DNA of 64,000 bases from JARRPM01 sp963765545. Lineage in GTDB: Bacteria > Pseudomonadota > Gammaproteobacteria > Pseudomonadales > Halieaceae. The translations under genes and the position numbers were made by a program. The stretch is taken from contig CAVXWW010000004.1 of the NCBI GenBank assembly GCA_963765545.1, forward strand, positions 1,364,001-1,428,000, written 5' to 3'. The notes under the pieces were generated by a model. That model searched no databases. It had not been told where the DNA came from and was given only the letters and a program-made list of their open reading frames with translations. This document shows, piece by piece, positions 1-8,876 of the stretch (positions within the stretch are counted from its first letter, which is position 1; each line of letters begins with the position of its first letter).

Positions 1-1416
1 CTCTTCCTTGGGCGCCCCCTGGCGGCGCAGGATATCGAGCGGGTCGGTGAGGCGCGACATGGCGAACTTCGATTCGCCGCGGTAGTTGGGGTCCGCAAAG
101 CGCGTGTAGTACGGCCACTCCGACGCGAACGGCGGGTGCGTCGTCGAGTAGAACAGGTTGAGGAAGAAGGGCTCGCCGCTGTCCGCCAGCCGCGAAACGA
201 GCCTTCGCGCACGCTTGCCGAGTGACTGGGTTAGCGGTACGCCGCCCAGGTAGTACAGTTCGGGCAGCAGCAGGCGACCCATCCGATTGTGCAGGAACAA
301 TGACAGATACAGCCGCAGATCCTTTGGGCCCTGGCGGATCATGTACTTCAGATTCCACTGGTCTTCGGGCAGGTCGGTATGCTCGAAGCCGAAGCTGAAC
401 TTGCCCATGTCCGCCCCGCACCAGTCCGACAGTGCCGCCGTGCGGTAGCCGCGCACCTTCAGTAACTGGGGTAGCGCGTCGACCTTCAGACTGGTTTCCC
501 CGTCAGGCACGAAGTTGTCGCGAACCCCGTGGCTGTGCGGCCAGGTGCCGGTGAGCAGCGAAATCAGGCTGGGTGCAGTGCGCGCGCACGGCACGTAGCA
601 GTTGGCGAACAGCGCGCCCTGTTCGGCCAGCGTGTCGATGTGCGGGGTGAGCGCCCGCCGGTACCCCATCGCGCCCAAGCGGTCGGCGCGAAGGGTGTCC
701 GAGCCGATCATGAGGATATTGGGTGGCGCGTCCGTCCGCGGCGCGGGCCGTGCGCGCGGCGAACGCGCTTCCGGCTTCCAGGTCGCACAGGCCACAGTGC
801 CGACGATGAACAGCACCACCGCCCACAGGGCGATCAGATCGCCCGCGCGACCTTCCTCCGCCAGCTGCCACGAAGCCGCCGCCAGCAGCAACGCTGCCGC
901 GGCCAGCAATAGTGCCTGCAAGCCGGCGATGCGGGCTGGTGTCATCCATTGCCACAGCCCATAGAGGCGACTCATGCGATAGTGGCTCGAAGCCACCAGT
1001 AGACCCGGGTTGAAACGCAGCTTGGCGACGAACTGCAGGGCGAAGGCGCCGACGATGCCGAACACGGCGGCAAGTGCCGCCAGCCATCCGGACCATTGCG
1101 CCTGCAGCGCCGTGGCCAGCATGAAATAGAGCAGCACGCCGATACCGCCGGTGAACAGCATCAGCAAGAATGCCCAAGCGGTGAGTCGGGTCAGCGCATA
1201 CACCGTGTAGCGCCGGTAATGCGTCATTACTTCTTCGCGGATGCTCGGGCCGGTCTGCGAGAAGTTGGCTAGTGATTTGGCGAGCAGAGCGATCGCTCCC
1301 AACGAGGCGACGCCGACAGCGGGCAACAGGCCCGACCATTTGGCATCGCTGCTGGCGAACCAAGCGATCAGGCCGCACGCGACCGTGACGAGTGCCAGCA
1401 GCTTGACGACGATCAT
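1..1416 (-). CDS. Sulfatase / alkaline-phosphatase-superfamily membrane protein, C-terminus cut by window edge
   Basis: Reading leftward from an ATG at 1416, the first ~230 residues form several membrane segments (for example around 1040-1080 and 795-835). A periplasmic catalytic domain follows, opening with NILMIGSDTLRADRLG, the metal-binding start of sulfatases and phospho-transferases. The nucleophile stretch reads TAPSLISLLTG followed by WPHSHGV, where sulfatases have C/S-x-P-x-R; threonine sits at the nucleophile position, as in phosphoglycerol and phosphoethanolamine transferases. This suggests a membrane enzyme that adds or removes a sulfate or phospho group on a glycan or lipid, but the substrate cannot be told. 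The frame stays open to base 1, so the C-terminus is missing. The frame is also open upstream into the glycosyltransferase gene, and no stop separates the two; an ATG at 1506 is another possible start. Confidence 0.72.
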   Translation of the reverse strand, partial: MIVVKLLALVTVACGLIAWFASSDAKWSGLLPAVGVASLGAIALLAKSLANFSQTGPSIREEVMTHYRRYTVYALTRLTAWAFLLMLFTGGIGVLLYFMLATALQAQWSGWLAALAAVFGIVGAFALQFVAKLRFNPGLLVASSHYRMSRLYGLWQWMTPARIAGLQALLLAAAALLLAAASWQLAEEGRAGDLIALWAVVLFIVGTVACATWKPEARSPRARPAPRTDAPPNILMIGSDTLRADRLGAMGYRRALTPHIDTLAEQGALFANCYVPCARTAPSLISLLTGTWPHSHGVRDNFVPDGETSLKVDALPQLLKVRGYRTAALSDWCGADMGKFSFGFEHTDLPEDQWNLKYMIRQGPKDLRLYLSLFLHNRMGRLLLPELYYLGGVPLTQSLGKRARRLVSRLADSGEPFFLNLFYSTTHPPFASEWPYYTRFADPNYRGESKFAMSRLTDPLDILRRQGAPKEE

Positions 1417-2378
1417 GCCCTGGTCGGGCGGAAGGGTGAGCCTATTCTTGCGATGTCCTGACTCGCGACGCCCCTGGATCTCGCCCAGTCCCGCGGCGAC
1501 GCGCATCAAAAAAAATCGCCGCCTCGTCCAAGACAGGCTGAACAAGCTGTGAAATCCGTATTCCGCCAACTTGCGCCACATGTAAAGCGGCACTCTGCCG
1601 TTGCCGTGGATGCGCGAAGTCGAACGGGTGCGCTGATAGCTTTTCTTGAGCAAGTAGCCCAGGCGCAGCCGCTCGGTGTCGACATAATGGTGCTGCACCA
1701 TGCCCGGCGCATACTGGCAACGCACGCCCCGCTTCATCGCACGCAGTACATATTCACTGTCCTCGCCGCCCCCAAGATCGTGACCGTGCGGACCAAGCTC
1801 GGTCGAGAATTGCCCCGTCAGTTCGAATACAGCACGGCGGACCACGAGATTTCCTCCCCCGGGGATGGGGCCTTCGTCAGGCGTGATGATCTTCGCTGAA
1901 TTGCCCTGGTCATAGCGCGGAACTGGCAGAGGATAGATGCGATACGGCCCCTCATCATGGACCCACCTGGGTTCGCTACCGTCCCAGTCCGGGAGGATGC
2001 GCCCGCAATACAGGCCAGCATCCGGCCACGCGTCGGCAGCCTCCTCGATCGCTACCAGGTAATTCTCGTCAACCCGATGGTCGTCGTCGACAAAGGCGGC
2101 TAAGGTCGGTATCGATTTCCGGAATCGCACGGTTGAGTGCATGTGACTTGCCGGGCGTGGGCACCTCGATCACCCGCAAGGGAATCCAGCCACGCTCGGC
2201 CTGCAGGGCCTGGTACGCTTCGCATGCGTTCCACGGTCTCGTCGGTGCAGGCATTGGCAGCGACAAGAATTTGCACCGGCATGGCGGGACGATTGGCTGC
2301 ATTGATCGACGCCAGCACCCGTTCGAGCAGGTCTGTCCGATTGTGGGTGCAGATCAGGATGGTCAGCGAATCGGCCAC
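1413..2378 (-). CDS. Family 2 glycosyltransferase (broken frame)
   Basis: Starts at ATG 2378 with SLTILICTHNRTDLLERVL, the GT-A nucleotide-binding start of family 2 glycosyltransferases. It continues in other frames with VIEVPTPGKSHALNRAI and, near 2080-2095, AAFVDDDHRV, which carries the metal-binding DDD. The C-terminal part (LGEIQGRRESGHRK near 1450-1480) is typical of GT2 enzymes that end in a short basic tail. Frame breaks lie near 2230 and 2100, so I treat the pieces as one gene of about 320 residues. Its stop is not visible in the current frame and probably overlaps the sulfatase start as ATGA near 1413. The start follows the previous glycosyltransferase by three bases, so they are cotranscribed. 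It likely transfers one sugar of the repeat unit on the cytoplasmic face of the membrane. Confidence 0.82.
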
Positions 2379-2381
2379 GAG

Positions 2382-3311
2382 TCAGCGCGCACGATAAAGA
2401 CCCTGGATCAGGCCCAGAAAATGAAACACGATGATTTCGCGGTTGAACGCCTCATCGCGCGGCTGCGTCAAGCGCCCCCATGCCATCCGCATGACGGCGC
2501 GCATTAGTTGGGGGAAAACAAAAAGCGGTATATTGAAAAGTCGTCGATCCCCGGCTAATCCCTGACTTTGTGCAATATTGCGGCTCGTCTGGAAGCGCCA
2601 GCGGCGGAAATAACGCTTGGTCAGGCGAAATGCTTCAACCTTGTGATGCACGCGTGACTGGCCGAGAAAAACCGCCTTGTAGCCTGCTGCCAGGATGCGC
2701 TCAAACATCTCGCCATCCTCACCGCTCGCCAGCACCTTGCCCTTGCGGCCACGGCTGGTGTCGAACAGGCCTACCTTGTCGAAGAGGGCCTTGCGTATAG
2801 CCATATTCGCGCCGAATGGCGCCTGGGACGCTGACTCGATCGGGTAATCGTCGGTGCGATCGGTACGCACAGCCAGAAAACCATAAAACCGCTCGGTTAG
2901 CCAATCGGGCGGCGGTGTTTCCCAGATAGGTCCGATATAGCCACCGCAGGCATCCGCCGAGTTCTTTTCAAGCCCCGCCAGTGTGGCTTCCATCCAGTCC
3001 GGCTCCGGCAGCACATCGTCATCGGTAAACAGGATCACTTCGCCGACCGCTTCGGTTATGCCGCGATTGCGCGCGTATGAAAGTCCCTGCGAGGACTCAA
3101 ATAAATAGCTCAGGCGCGACCATTTCTGCTGTAATGCTTCTACAACCTGCTTCGTATGATCGCGCGAGTTGTTGTCAACGACCAGGACTTCCCACGTCCA
3201 CGTTGGTGGAGCCTCCAGGCGCGCGAGTGCGGCAAGCGTATCTTTAAGTGACTCGGCGCGGTTGTAGGTACAAACGACGATACTGGCGTCTATTGGAATC
3301 ACCACTGACAT
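2382..3311 (-). CDS. Family 2 glycosyltransferase
   Basis: Intact 309-residue GT2 enzyme. The N-terminus DASIVVCTYNRAESL is the UDP-sugar binding start, VLVVDNNSRDHT follows near residue 45, and LFTDDDVLPEPDW near residue 100 holds the DxD metal site. FGANMAIRKALF and GEDGEMFERI in the second half supply the acceptor-side ED motif. Such enzymes add a sugar to a lipid-linked oligosaccharide in the cytoplasm; donor and acceptor cannot be read here. It is the first gene of a minus-strand run with the glycosyltransferase that starts at 2378. About 370 AT-rich bases separate it from a plus-strand acyltransferase. A decayed relative of this gene lies near 12660-13310. Confidence 0.92.
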   Translation of the reverse strand: MSVVIPIDASIVVCTYNRAESLKDTLAALARLEAPPTWTWEVLVVDNNSRDHTKQVVEALQQKWSRLSYLFESSQGLSYARNRGITEAVGEVILFTDDDVLPEPDWMEATLAGLEKNSADACGGYIGPIWETPPPDWLTERFYGFLAVRTDRTDDYPIESASQAPFGANMAIRKALFDKVGLFDTSRGRKGKVLASGEDGEMFERILAAGYKAVFLGQSRVHHKVEAFRLTKRYFRRWRFQTSRNIAQSQGLAGDRRLFNIPLFVFPQLMRAVMRMAWGRLTQPRDEAFNREIIVFHFLGLIQGLYRAR

Positions 3312-3683
3312 CCTAGTTGTGCAGGTGGTCTTTTTGGGATTGCGATATTGGTTTGGTGATTAACGTTTTAAAAAACACAAGCCACCCCCTTAAAAAAAGT
3401 TGCGAACCTTACTTTACGTTATCTATAAATTACTATCCAGCACTAAGACCCCGCCAGGATTTGGACACGAAAACATCCAAAGAAACCGTTGAATTGGCTT
3501 CTCAATCAGGCATTGTTAGCCGGGTGGCTACATAGATGCTTAACGTGACATGGCGCACGATAACAGCATTTAAATAGGGAAAGATACAGAGACACTCTAT
3601 ACTTTTATGCTACTTTTCAAATGCGTCAAAGATCACCCAAGCCTAATCCGCGACTTTATGAGTCCTTCTCCAAGTAATTTTTT
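3312..3683. other. AT-rich intergenic region
   Basis: About 370 bases between divergent genes. It is clearly richer in A and T than the glycosyltransferase side and has no convincing reading frame. It should carry promoters for the glycosyltransferase run (minus) and the acyltransferase (plus), but I could not pick a box with confidence. Confidence 0.5.
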
Positions 3684-4770
3684 ATGAAAGCACCTGTTTC
3701 AAGCATTAGCTATATGCCCCACCTGGATGGGGTTCGTGCTGTTGCCGTCACCGCCGTGATTCTAGAGCACTGGGGAAGTGGATTACCAGAACCAATAAGA
3801 ACCATCGTAAAAACCCTGGATACGAGCCTGTGGGGTGTCGAATGCTTTTTCGTACTTAGTGGCTTCCTCATTACCCTGATAATACTCAAAGACAAGGAAA
3901 AATCAGCTTCGATTCCGACCGCACTAGGACACTTCTATACTCGCCGTGTGCTGCGCATATTCCCTGCCTACTACTTAACACTATTTCTAATGTTATTTTT
4001 TACTGACGGCTCTGGAGGTGCAATGCTTATTCATGCATTGTATCTGACTAATTTATACGGATCTGTTACCAATGAATGGCTACAGCCGGGAGGGCATTTC
4101 TGGTCGCTGGCTGTAGAGGAGCAATTTTATCTTTTCTGGCCAGTAATAATCCTAACCTTATCGATAAGGAAAATCGCTATAATTTCAATAGCACTATGCA
4201 TTGTCGCACCCGTATCACGGCTACTTATATATCTTTTCATCGGTGAAAATCACATCGCGATTTTCATGTTTCCAACAACAGCACTGGATTTATTATGCTT
4301 TGGTTCGTTAATCGCGATTGTAAAGCATCAATCCTGCGTGCAGGACTTCCGCAGGTATTCCCAAGATTTTGACGCTTGTCGGTTTAGCTGCATTGATTGT
4401 TTACCTGGCTGTGGTTTTTCTCGCACGCGATAGCCTGTTTTTTTCAGTTTTTGGCAGAACGATCAGCGCCATACTTTTTGGTGCTTTCGTTGTTAACGCC
4501 GCAAATGGATTCTCTGGAGTCACAGCGAAAGCGCTTGGAAACCCGCTGGTGATCTGGTTCGGAATGGTAAGTTATGGGGTATATATCATCCATCCATTCA
4601 TACCAGAGATATATCGGGAACTCGGCCTCTGTCTTGATGTTGATATGAAAGTTTGGGGTGCCTATTACATTAGGTATCCATTAATGTTTTTGTCAATGCT
4701 GGTTATCGTTGCATTGTCCTACTATATTTTCGAGCGACCCATTCGTAATCTCAAAAGACAATTCTCCTAA
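3684..4770 (+). CDS. Acyltransferase-3 family membrane protein (frameshifted)
   Basis: Integral membrane O-acyltransferase that would put acetyl or a similar group on a sugar of the polysaccharide. The N-terminus has YMPHLDGVRAVAV followed by FFVLSGFLIT, the family's conserved opening; YTRRVLRIFPAYY and HFWSLAVEEQFYLFWP are the usual conserved core. The C-terminal half (from about 4380) continues as transmembrane helices with SYGVYIIHPF and YYIFERPIRNL, typical of the last helices. The frame breaks once near 4370-4390; the joined product is about 360 residues, the normal length. This is the only plus-strand gene in the left 45 kb, and its codons are AT-richer than its neighbours, which hints at recent acquisition. 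It converges on the sulfotransferase gene. Confidence 0.86.
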
Positions 4771-4782
4771 GTACAAAACTGG

Positions 4783-5799
4783 TCACAGGTTTTTATCTAG
4801 AATATTTCCTGCGGTACCCTGCACTCGAGCGTTACCAGGCATAACCAAGTTTACCCAAGATTGGGCCCACGGCCGCTTCAGGAGCCAGCGCTCCAGCGCG
4901 TTGACCCGCACTTTCTCCCCGCCACGCTCCGAGCTGCCGACCTTCTTGGTGAGCACGCCGTGGTCGGTCTGGATACCGAGGTAGTCGTCGAGCGCAGCAA
5001 GCGGCGGGTTTGGGCCGACCAGATCCTCGTAACGCACCAACAATGCACCGATCGACTCCGCCCCTGCCAAATAGCCTTCCATCAGCTTGCGCCAGTGCGT
5101 GCCGAACGCGGTGGGCGTGAACACGGGCTGATCCGGGAAAGTCTCGTACCAGCTGCGGCCGTAGCGGCAATAGGAGCGGTAGGCCTCAAGCGGGTTGCGA
5201 TACAGCAGCACGAAGCGCGCATTGGGGTAAAGCCAGCGCAGATAGCGTGCATGCTCGATGCCGAGGCGCACTTCCTTGAGGCCCCAGCGCGTGGCGCCGG
5301 CCTGGGTGGCGGGCGTGGCGAACAACGCGTCATGGAACTGGCGATGGGCATGCCACAGCGACTGCGGCGCGGGAAACAGGTTGGCAACCCAGCTGCCGGT
5401 GAGCTGGTCCGGCGGCGTGCCGTCGTAGTAGTACTCGGCGGGCGGCCAGCCGGGGCGGAAGGCCTTGAGCGTGTCGGCCATGGCCTGGATCGGCCCGCAC
5501 TCGTCATAGGGTTCGCCCCAGATCAGCACCCGGTTATCCGACATAATCAGCCGCTGCAAAAGGGTCGAGCCGGAGCGCCAGCCGGCCGACAGCAGGAAAA
5601 TCGGGGCGGCGAGGTCGTCCTTGGGCGCGGGACAAACGGACTGCAGCGCGGCGAGTCCGCTCTCGATGCCTGTGTAGCCCTTCAGAAGCTGGCGATGCTG
5701 GGCCCGTGCCTGGGTGGGGCCTTTCAATGCAGTCTGGATCAGCTCGGAACATAGCTTCAGGTCCTGGGAGCGACGTAGGCGAGCGTGCCATGGGCGCAC
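4783..5799 (-). CDS. Sulfotransferase family protein
   Basis: PAPS-dependent sulfotransferase-type enzyme, probably sulfating a sugar of the exopolysaccharide. The phosphosulfate loop is FLLSAGWRSGSTLLQRLI (about residue 68), and RNPLEAYRSYCRYG (about residue 200) fits the 3'-phosphate binding site, with VRYEDLV further on as often seen in this fold. Length of about 330 residues is normal. The longest frame starts at GTG 5799, which overlaps the upstream glycosyltransferase by 43 bases; the true start may be a later TTG or CTG, because no good ribosome site is visible. The C-terminal tail is less conserved. It is cotranscribed with the glycosyltransferase gene before it. Confidence 0.84.
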   Translation of the reverse strand: MRPWHARLRRSQDLKLCSELIQTALKGPTQARAQHRQLLKGYTGIESGLAALQSVCPAPKDDLAAPIFLLSAGWRSGSTLLQRLIMSDNRVLIWGEPYDECGPIQAMADTLKAFRPGWPPAEYYYDGTPPDQLTGSWVANLFPAPQSLWHAHRQFHDALFATPATQAGATRWGLKEVRLGIEHARYLRWLYPNARFVLLYRNPLEAYRSYCRYGRSWYETFPDQPVFTPTAFGTHWRKLMEGYLAGAESIGALLVRYEDLVGPNPPLAALDDYLGIQTDHGVLTKKVGSSERGGEKVRVNALERWLLKRPWAQSWVNLVMPGNARVQGTAGNILDKNL

Positions 5800-6738
5800 A
5801 CACGATCCAGCAATGCGGCGCGCGTGTCGGCAAAGCTGGTCTGGCCCGACTGGTAGCGCATGAACAAAGGGGCGATGTCGGCCGCGATGCGCCGCTTCAG
5901 GCGGGTGCGGCCACGCTCGACCAGCCAGGCGCCGAGGCGATAGGAAAGGCGGTCACGGATCGCCAGAGCGCGCCGCAAGCCGGCGTGCTTCAGGTCATCC
6001 GGGTGCTGCAGCAGCAGACTGGCCAGCATCGCCGCAGCATCGTCGGCATCGATTGCGCCGTTCTTGAATCGCACCAGCACGTCGGATGCCTTTACCTCAG
6101 GAAAGCGCGAACAGTAAAGCGTGGCGTCGTCGCGGCGGAAGTAATAAAGTGGCTCGGCAAGATGGCAGAAACGGAACTGGCGGGCTGCGCGCAGGAAATA
6201 ATCGTAGTCCTCGACCAGGAACAGTTCAGGGTCGTAGTCGCCGACGGCTTCGTACAGTGCGCGGGTATACAGGAAGCAGGCACCGATATGGTTGCCCTTG
6301 TCGAGCTGCAGCGTATCCGGCAGGCGGTCGTGCTGCGGCGCGATCGGGTTCCCGTTCGCGTCCTGTTCGGAAAACAGCCAGTAATCGGCGTAGACGAAGT
6401 CGCATTCGCCGCCTGCCAGCACGCCGACCATTCTTTCGATCGCTGTAGGGCGCCAGCAGGTTGTCGTCGGAGGTCCAGGTCAGGTACTCGCCGCGCGCCA
6501 TGGCAAAGCCGCGGTTGAGTGCGCGTGGCAGCTTCAGGTTGGGGTCGTTCTTCACGTAGCGAATGCGGGGGTCATCGAATGACCGCACCACCACGGCGGT
6601 GTCGTCGGGCGAGTTATCGTCGACGACGATCAGTTCCAGATTGGCATAGGTCTGGTCGAGCACGCTGCGCATGGCCTGCGCAAGCAGATGCGCCCGCTTG
6701 TAGGTGGGCAGGATGATACTGACGAGCGGCTGACTCAT
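5757..6738 (-). CDS. Family 2 glycosyltransferase (frameshifted)
   Basis: Starts at ATG 6738, overlapping the epimerase stop as ATGA. The N-terminus QPLVSIILPTYKRAHLL and LELIVVDDNSPDD are the GT2 nucleotide site; RALNRGFAMARGEYL and TWTSDDN give the metal-binding end of the N-domain. One frame break lies near 6435. The remaining ~220 residues, ending at 5757, carry FVYADYWLFSEQDANG, GACFLYTRALYEAVG and LVEDYDYFLRAA, the acceptor-side motifs of GT2 enzymes. The joined product of about 325 residues has normal length. Cytoplasmic, membrane-associated transfer of one sugar is the likely role. Confidence 0.88.
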
Positions 6739-7907
6739 CCTGCGGGGCCCATTTCAGCCAGGACCGGCTGAGTAACCCTACGCTTGGTACATCGTAAGTA
6801 AGTATTTTCTGCACCGGAATCTGGATGCTCGCGGTGCCATCGCCATAGGGGTTGGCGCGCGTCGCCATCGCCTGGTACTCCGCGGGGTCGTCGAGCAGGC
6901 GAGCTCGCTTCACGTACGATGTCATCCGCGTCCATGCCGACGAGCTTGAGCGTACCGGCCTCGACACCTTCCTGGCGCTCGGTGACCTTGCGCATCACCG
7001 GCACCGGTTTGCCGAGGCTGGGCGCTTCTTCCTGCAGGCCGCCCGAATCGGTCAGCACAAGGTATGAGCGCTTCATCAGTTGCACCAGCGGCAGGTAGTC
7101 GAGCGGATCCAGCAGACGCACATTGGGAATGTCGGCGAGGTATTTGCCGACCACAGCGCGCACGTTGGGGTTACGATGCACCGGATAGACGAGTTCGATA
7201 TCGTCGGCATACTTGCGGGCCAGTTCGGCCAAACCCTTGCAGATCGACTCGAACGGCCCGCCGAAACTTTCGCGTCGGTGCGCGGTAACCAGCACGATGC
7301 GCCGGGTGTCGAAGGGAATGGCTTCGAACGGGGAGCCGGCCATGTCGAAGGGGCGGGCTGACACGTCGAGCAGCGCGTCGATCACGGTGTTGCCGGTGAC
7401 CGCGATCGCCGAGTCGGCAATACCCTCGTTCAGCAGATGCTGCCTGGCCTTTTCGCTGTGGGCGAAGAAGAGATCGGCCACCGCGTCGATCATCTTGCGG
7501 TTGGACTCCTCCGGGTACGGGTGTTGTTTGTCGAAAGTGCGCAGGCCTGCCTCGACGTGGCCTATCTTCACGCCGGCATAGAAGGCAGCCAGCGCGGCTG
7601 CCATCGAAGTGGTAGTATCGCCCTGCACCAGCAGCAGATCGAACTTATCTTCGCGTAAAATCTTACTGACTTCCTGCAGCACGCTAACGGTGATATGCTC
7701 AAGCGTCTGGTTTTCACGCATCAGGTTCAGCTCATAATCGGCACGAATACCGAACAGTTCGATCAGCGGCGCCACCATGTCCTTGTGTTGCCCGGTCAGG
7801 CAGTTGCGGTTGTCGATCACGCCCGAATGGCGTTCCAGCTCGGCGATAAGCGGCGCCATCTTGATGGCTTCGGGGCGGGTGCCGAAAACGGTAAGTATTT
7901 TAAGCAT
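6735..7907 (-). CDS. wecB: UDP-N-acetylglucosamine 2-epimerase (non-hydrolysing)
   Basis: Interconverts UDP-GlcNAc and UDP-ManNAc in the cytoplasm. The N-terminus ILTVFGTRPEAIKMAPLI is diagnostic, followed by CLTGQHKDM, VQGDTTTSMAAALAAFY, GHVEAGLRT, PYPEESNR and, in the C-domain, VLVTAHRRES and LTDSGGLQEEAPSLGKPV, all typical of this fold. A frame break near 6925 shifts the last ~60 residues; the alternative frame carries ANPYGDGTASIQI, the usual end of the family. GGAGGG seven bases upstream of ATG 7907 is a good ribosome site, and the start overlaps the previous gene by eight bases. This is one of two WecB-type genes in the window (the other is at 37445-38584). Confidence 0.9.
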   Translation of the reverse strand: MLKILTVFGTRPEAIKMAPLIAELERHSGVIDNRNCLTGQHKDMVAPLIELFGIRADYELNLMRENQTLEHITVSVLQEVSKILREDKFDLLLVQGDTTTSMAAALAAFYAGVKIGHVEAGLRTFDKQHPYPEESNRKMIDAVADLFFAHSEKARQHLLNEGIADSAIAVTGNTVIDALLDVSARPFDMAGSPFEAIPFDTRRIVLVTAHRRESFGGPFESICKGLAELARKYADDIELVYPVHRNPNVRAVVGKYLADIPNVRLLDPLDYLPLVQLMKRSYLVLTDSGGLQEEAPSLGKPVPVMRKVTERQEGVEAGTLKLVGMDADDIVREASSPARRPRGVPGDGDARQPLWRWHREHPDSGAENTYLRCTKRRVTQPVLAEMGPAG

Positions 7908-8820
7908 GCTGGCCCTCCTGGCGCAGCTTCAGCTGCCAGGCATCGAGGAAGTATTTCACTCCCCAACTGATCTCCGCGCCTGCGATGTATTTGGCGCCTT
8001 TGCCATAACTGCCGTTGAATCCTCCGGAGGTGTTCTGGATCTTCTCCAGATATCGCATCGCCCTGTCCGCCAATTCCTTTTTACCCAACGTGTACCAGAC
8101 AATGGCATACTGCGCCATGCCGGTAGAGCACACCCATTCCACGTCCGGATAGGCAGGGATGCTGCCGTCGCGGCGCTGCACCCGCTCCACATCCGCCATG
8201 CCTTGCCGCGCCAGATCCAACTCGCCCATTTCGCATAGCGCCTCCATCGCATAGGCATGAAAATGCGAGAGGCGGTTGAACAGGACCAGATCTTCTCGCT
8301 GCTTGTAATGATCGAGTACGAACTTCGCCGCCTCCTCATATTCCTTAACCTCGAGCAGCTTCCCGGCCTGAGCCAGCGGCGGCAGCGCATAGGTGTGGAT
8401 CAGGTCACTGGCGATATCGGTCCATAACTCGGTCGAAGGGGTTAGCAGCCGCCCGCTAGAATCCACCTGCGTCAGCATCCAGTCGCTCGCCCGACGCAGC
8501 GAATCCTCGGCACCGTCCACGTCACCGATCGCGACACACAGCCCGCGCATGATCTGGGCGGTGTCGAAGGTATAGGGCACCCCGTCGGGGGCGGGGAAGG
8601 CGCCATCCGGCAACTGTATCGACATCAGCCAGCGGGTGCAGGTGCGCGCCAGTTCCGGCTCGTTCCAGTTGTAGAGCGTGGGAATGAAATAGCCCGTGAC
8701 CTCGGGATACGGCACCGGTTGCCTGGTGTGAACGATGATGCCCTGCCCGGGCACCATGTTGGCCTTGAACCAGTCCAGCGCCCGCTCGTGGCTGGGTTTA
8801 TTCCTTTTCCAAAAAGACAT
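7900..8820 (-). CDS. Alpha-toroid (terpene-cyclase / glycoside-hydrolase-like) protein, paralogue 1
   Basis: 306-residue soluble protein without signal peptide, built of helical hairpins with repeated aromatic and glycine motifs. YPEVTGYFIPT near residue 37, LPDGAFPAPDG, DTAQIMRGL and GGFNGSYGKG near the C-terminus suggest an (alpha/alpha)6 toroid, as in prenyltransferase/squalene-cyclase folds and some glycosidases. The protein at 14641-15890 shares these landmarks (YPETSGY, CPDGAFPG, NTGQIMHGM, GGLAGSYPIWG), so the two are paralogues. Function is not established; a role in trimming or epimerising the glycan is only a guess. AAGGAAG precedes ATG 8820, and the end overlaps the epimerase start. 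Confidence 0.68.
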   Translation of the reverse strand: MSFWKRNKPSHERALDWFKANMVPGQGIIVHTRQPVPYPEVTGYFIPTLYNWNEPELARTCTRWLMSIQLPDGAFPAPDGVPYTFDTAQIMRGLCVAIGDVDGAEDSLRRASDWMLTQVDSSGRLLTPSTELWTDIASDLIHTYALPPLAQAGKLLEVKEYEEAAKFVLDHYKQREDLVLFNRLSHFHAYAMEALCEMGELDLARQGMADVERVQRRDGSIPAYPDVEWVCSTGMAQYAIVWYTLGKKELADRAMRYLEKIQNTSGGFNGSYGKGAKYIAGAEISWGVKYFLDAWQLKLRQEGQHA

Positions 8821-8876
8821 TCTTCTTCCTTAAATAGGTATCTTGGCGAACGCTGCATGAGGCGCCCGCACAGTCT

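Noticed and set aside
503..1378. 291-codon minus-strand ORF across the sulfatase region
   Set aside because: Arg- and His-rich translation without motifs; the neighbouring frame carries the real sulfatase-like protein with NILMIGSDTLRADR.
4861..5754. 297-codon plus-strand ORF opposite the sulfotransferase
   Set aside because: Antisense shadow in GC-rich DNA; the minus strand has clear PAPS-binding motifs.
5706..6518. 270-codon plus-strand ORF opposite the glycosyltransferase
   Set aside because: No motifs, and the opposite strand encodes recognisable GT2 blocks.
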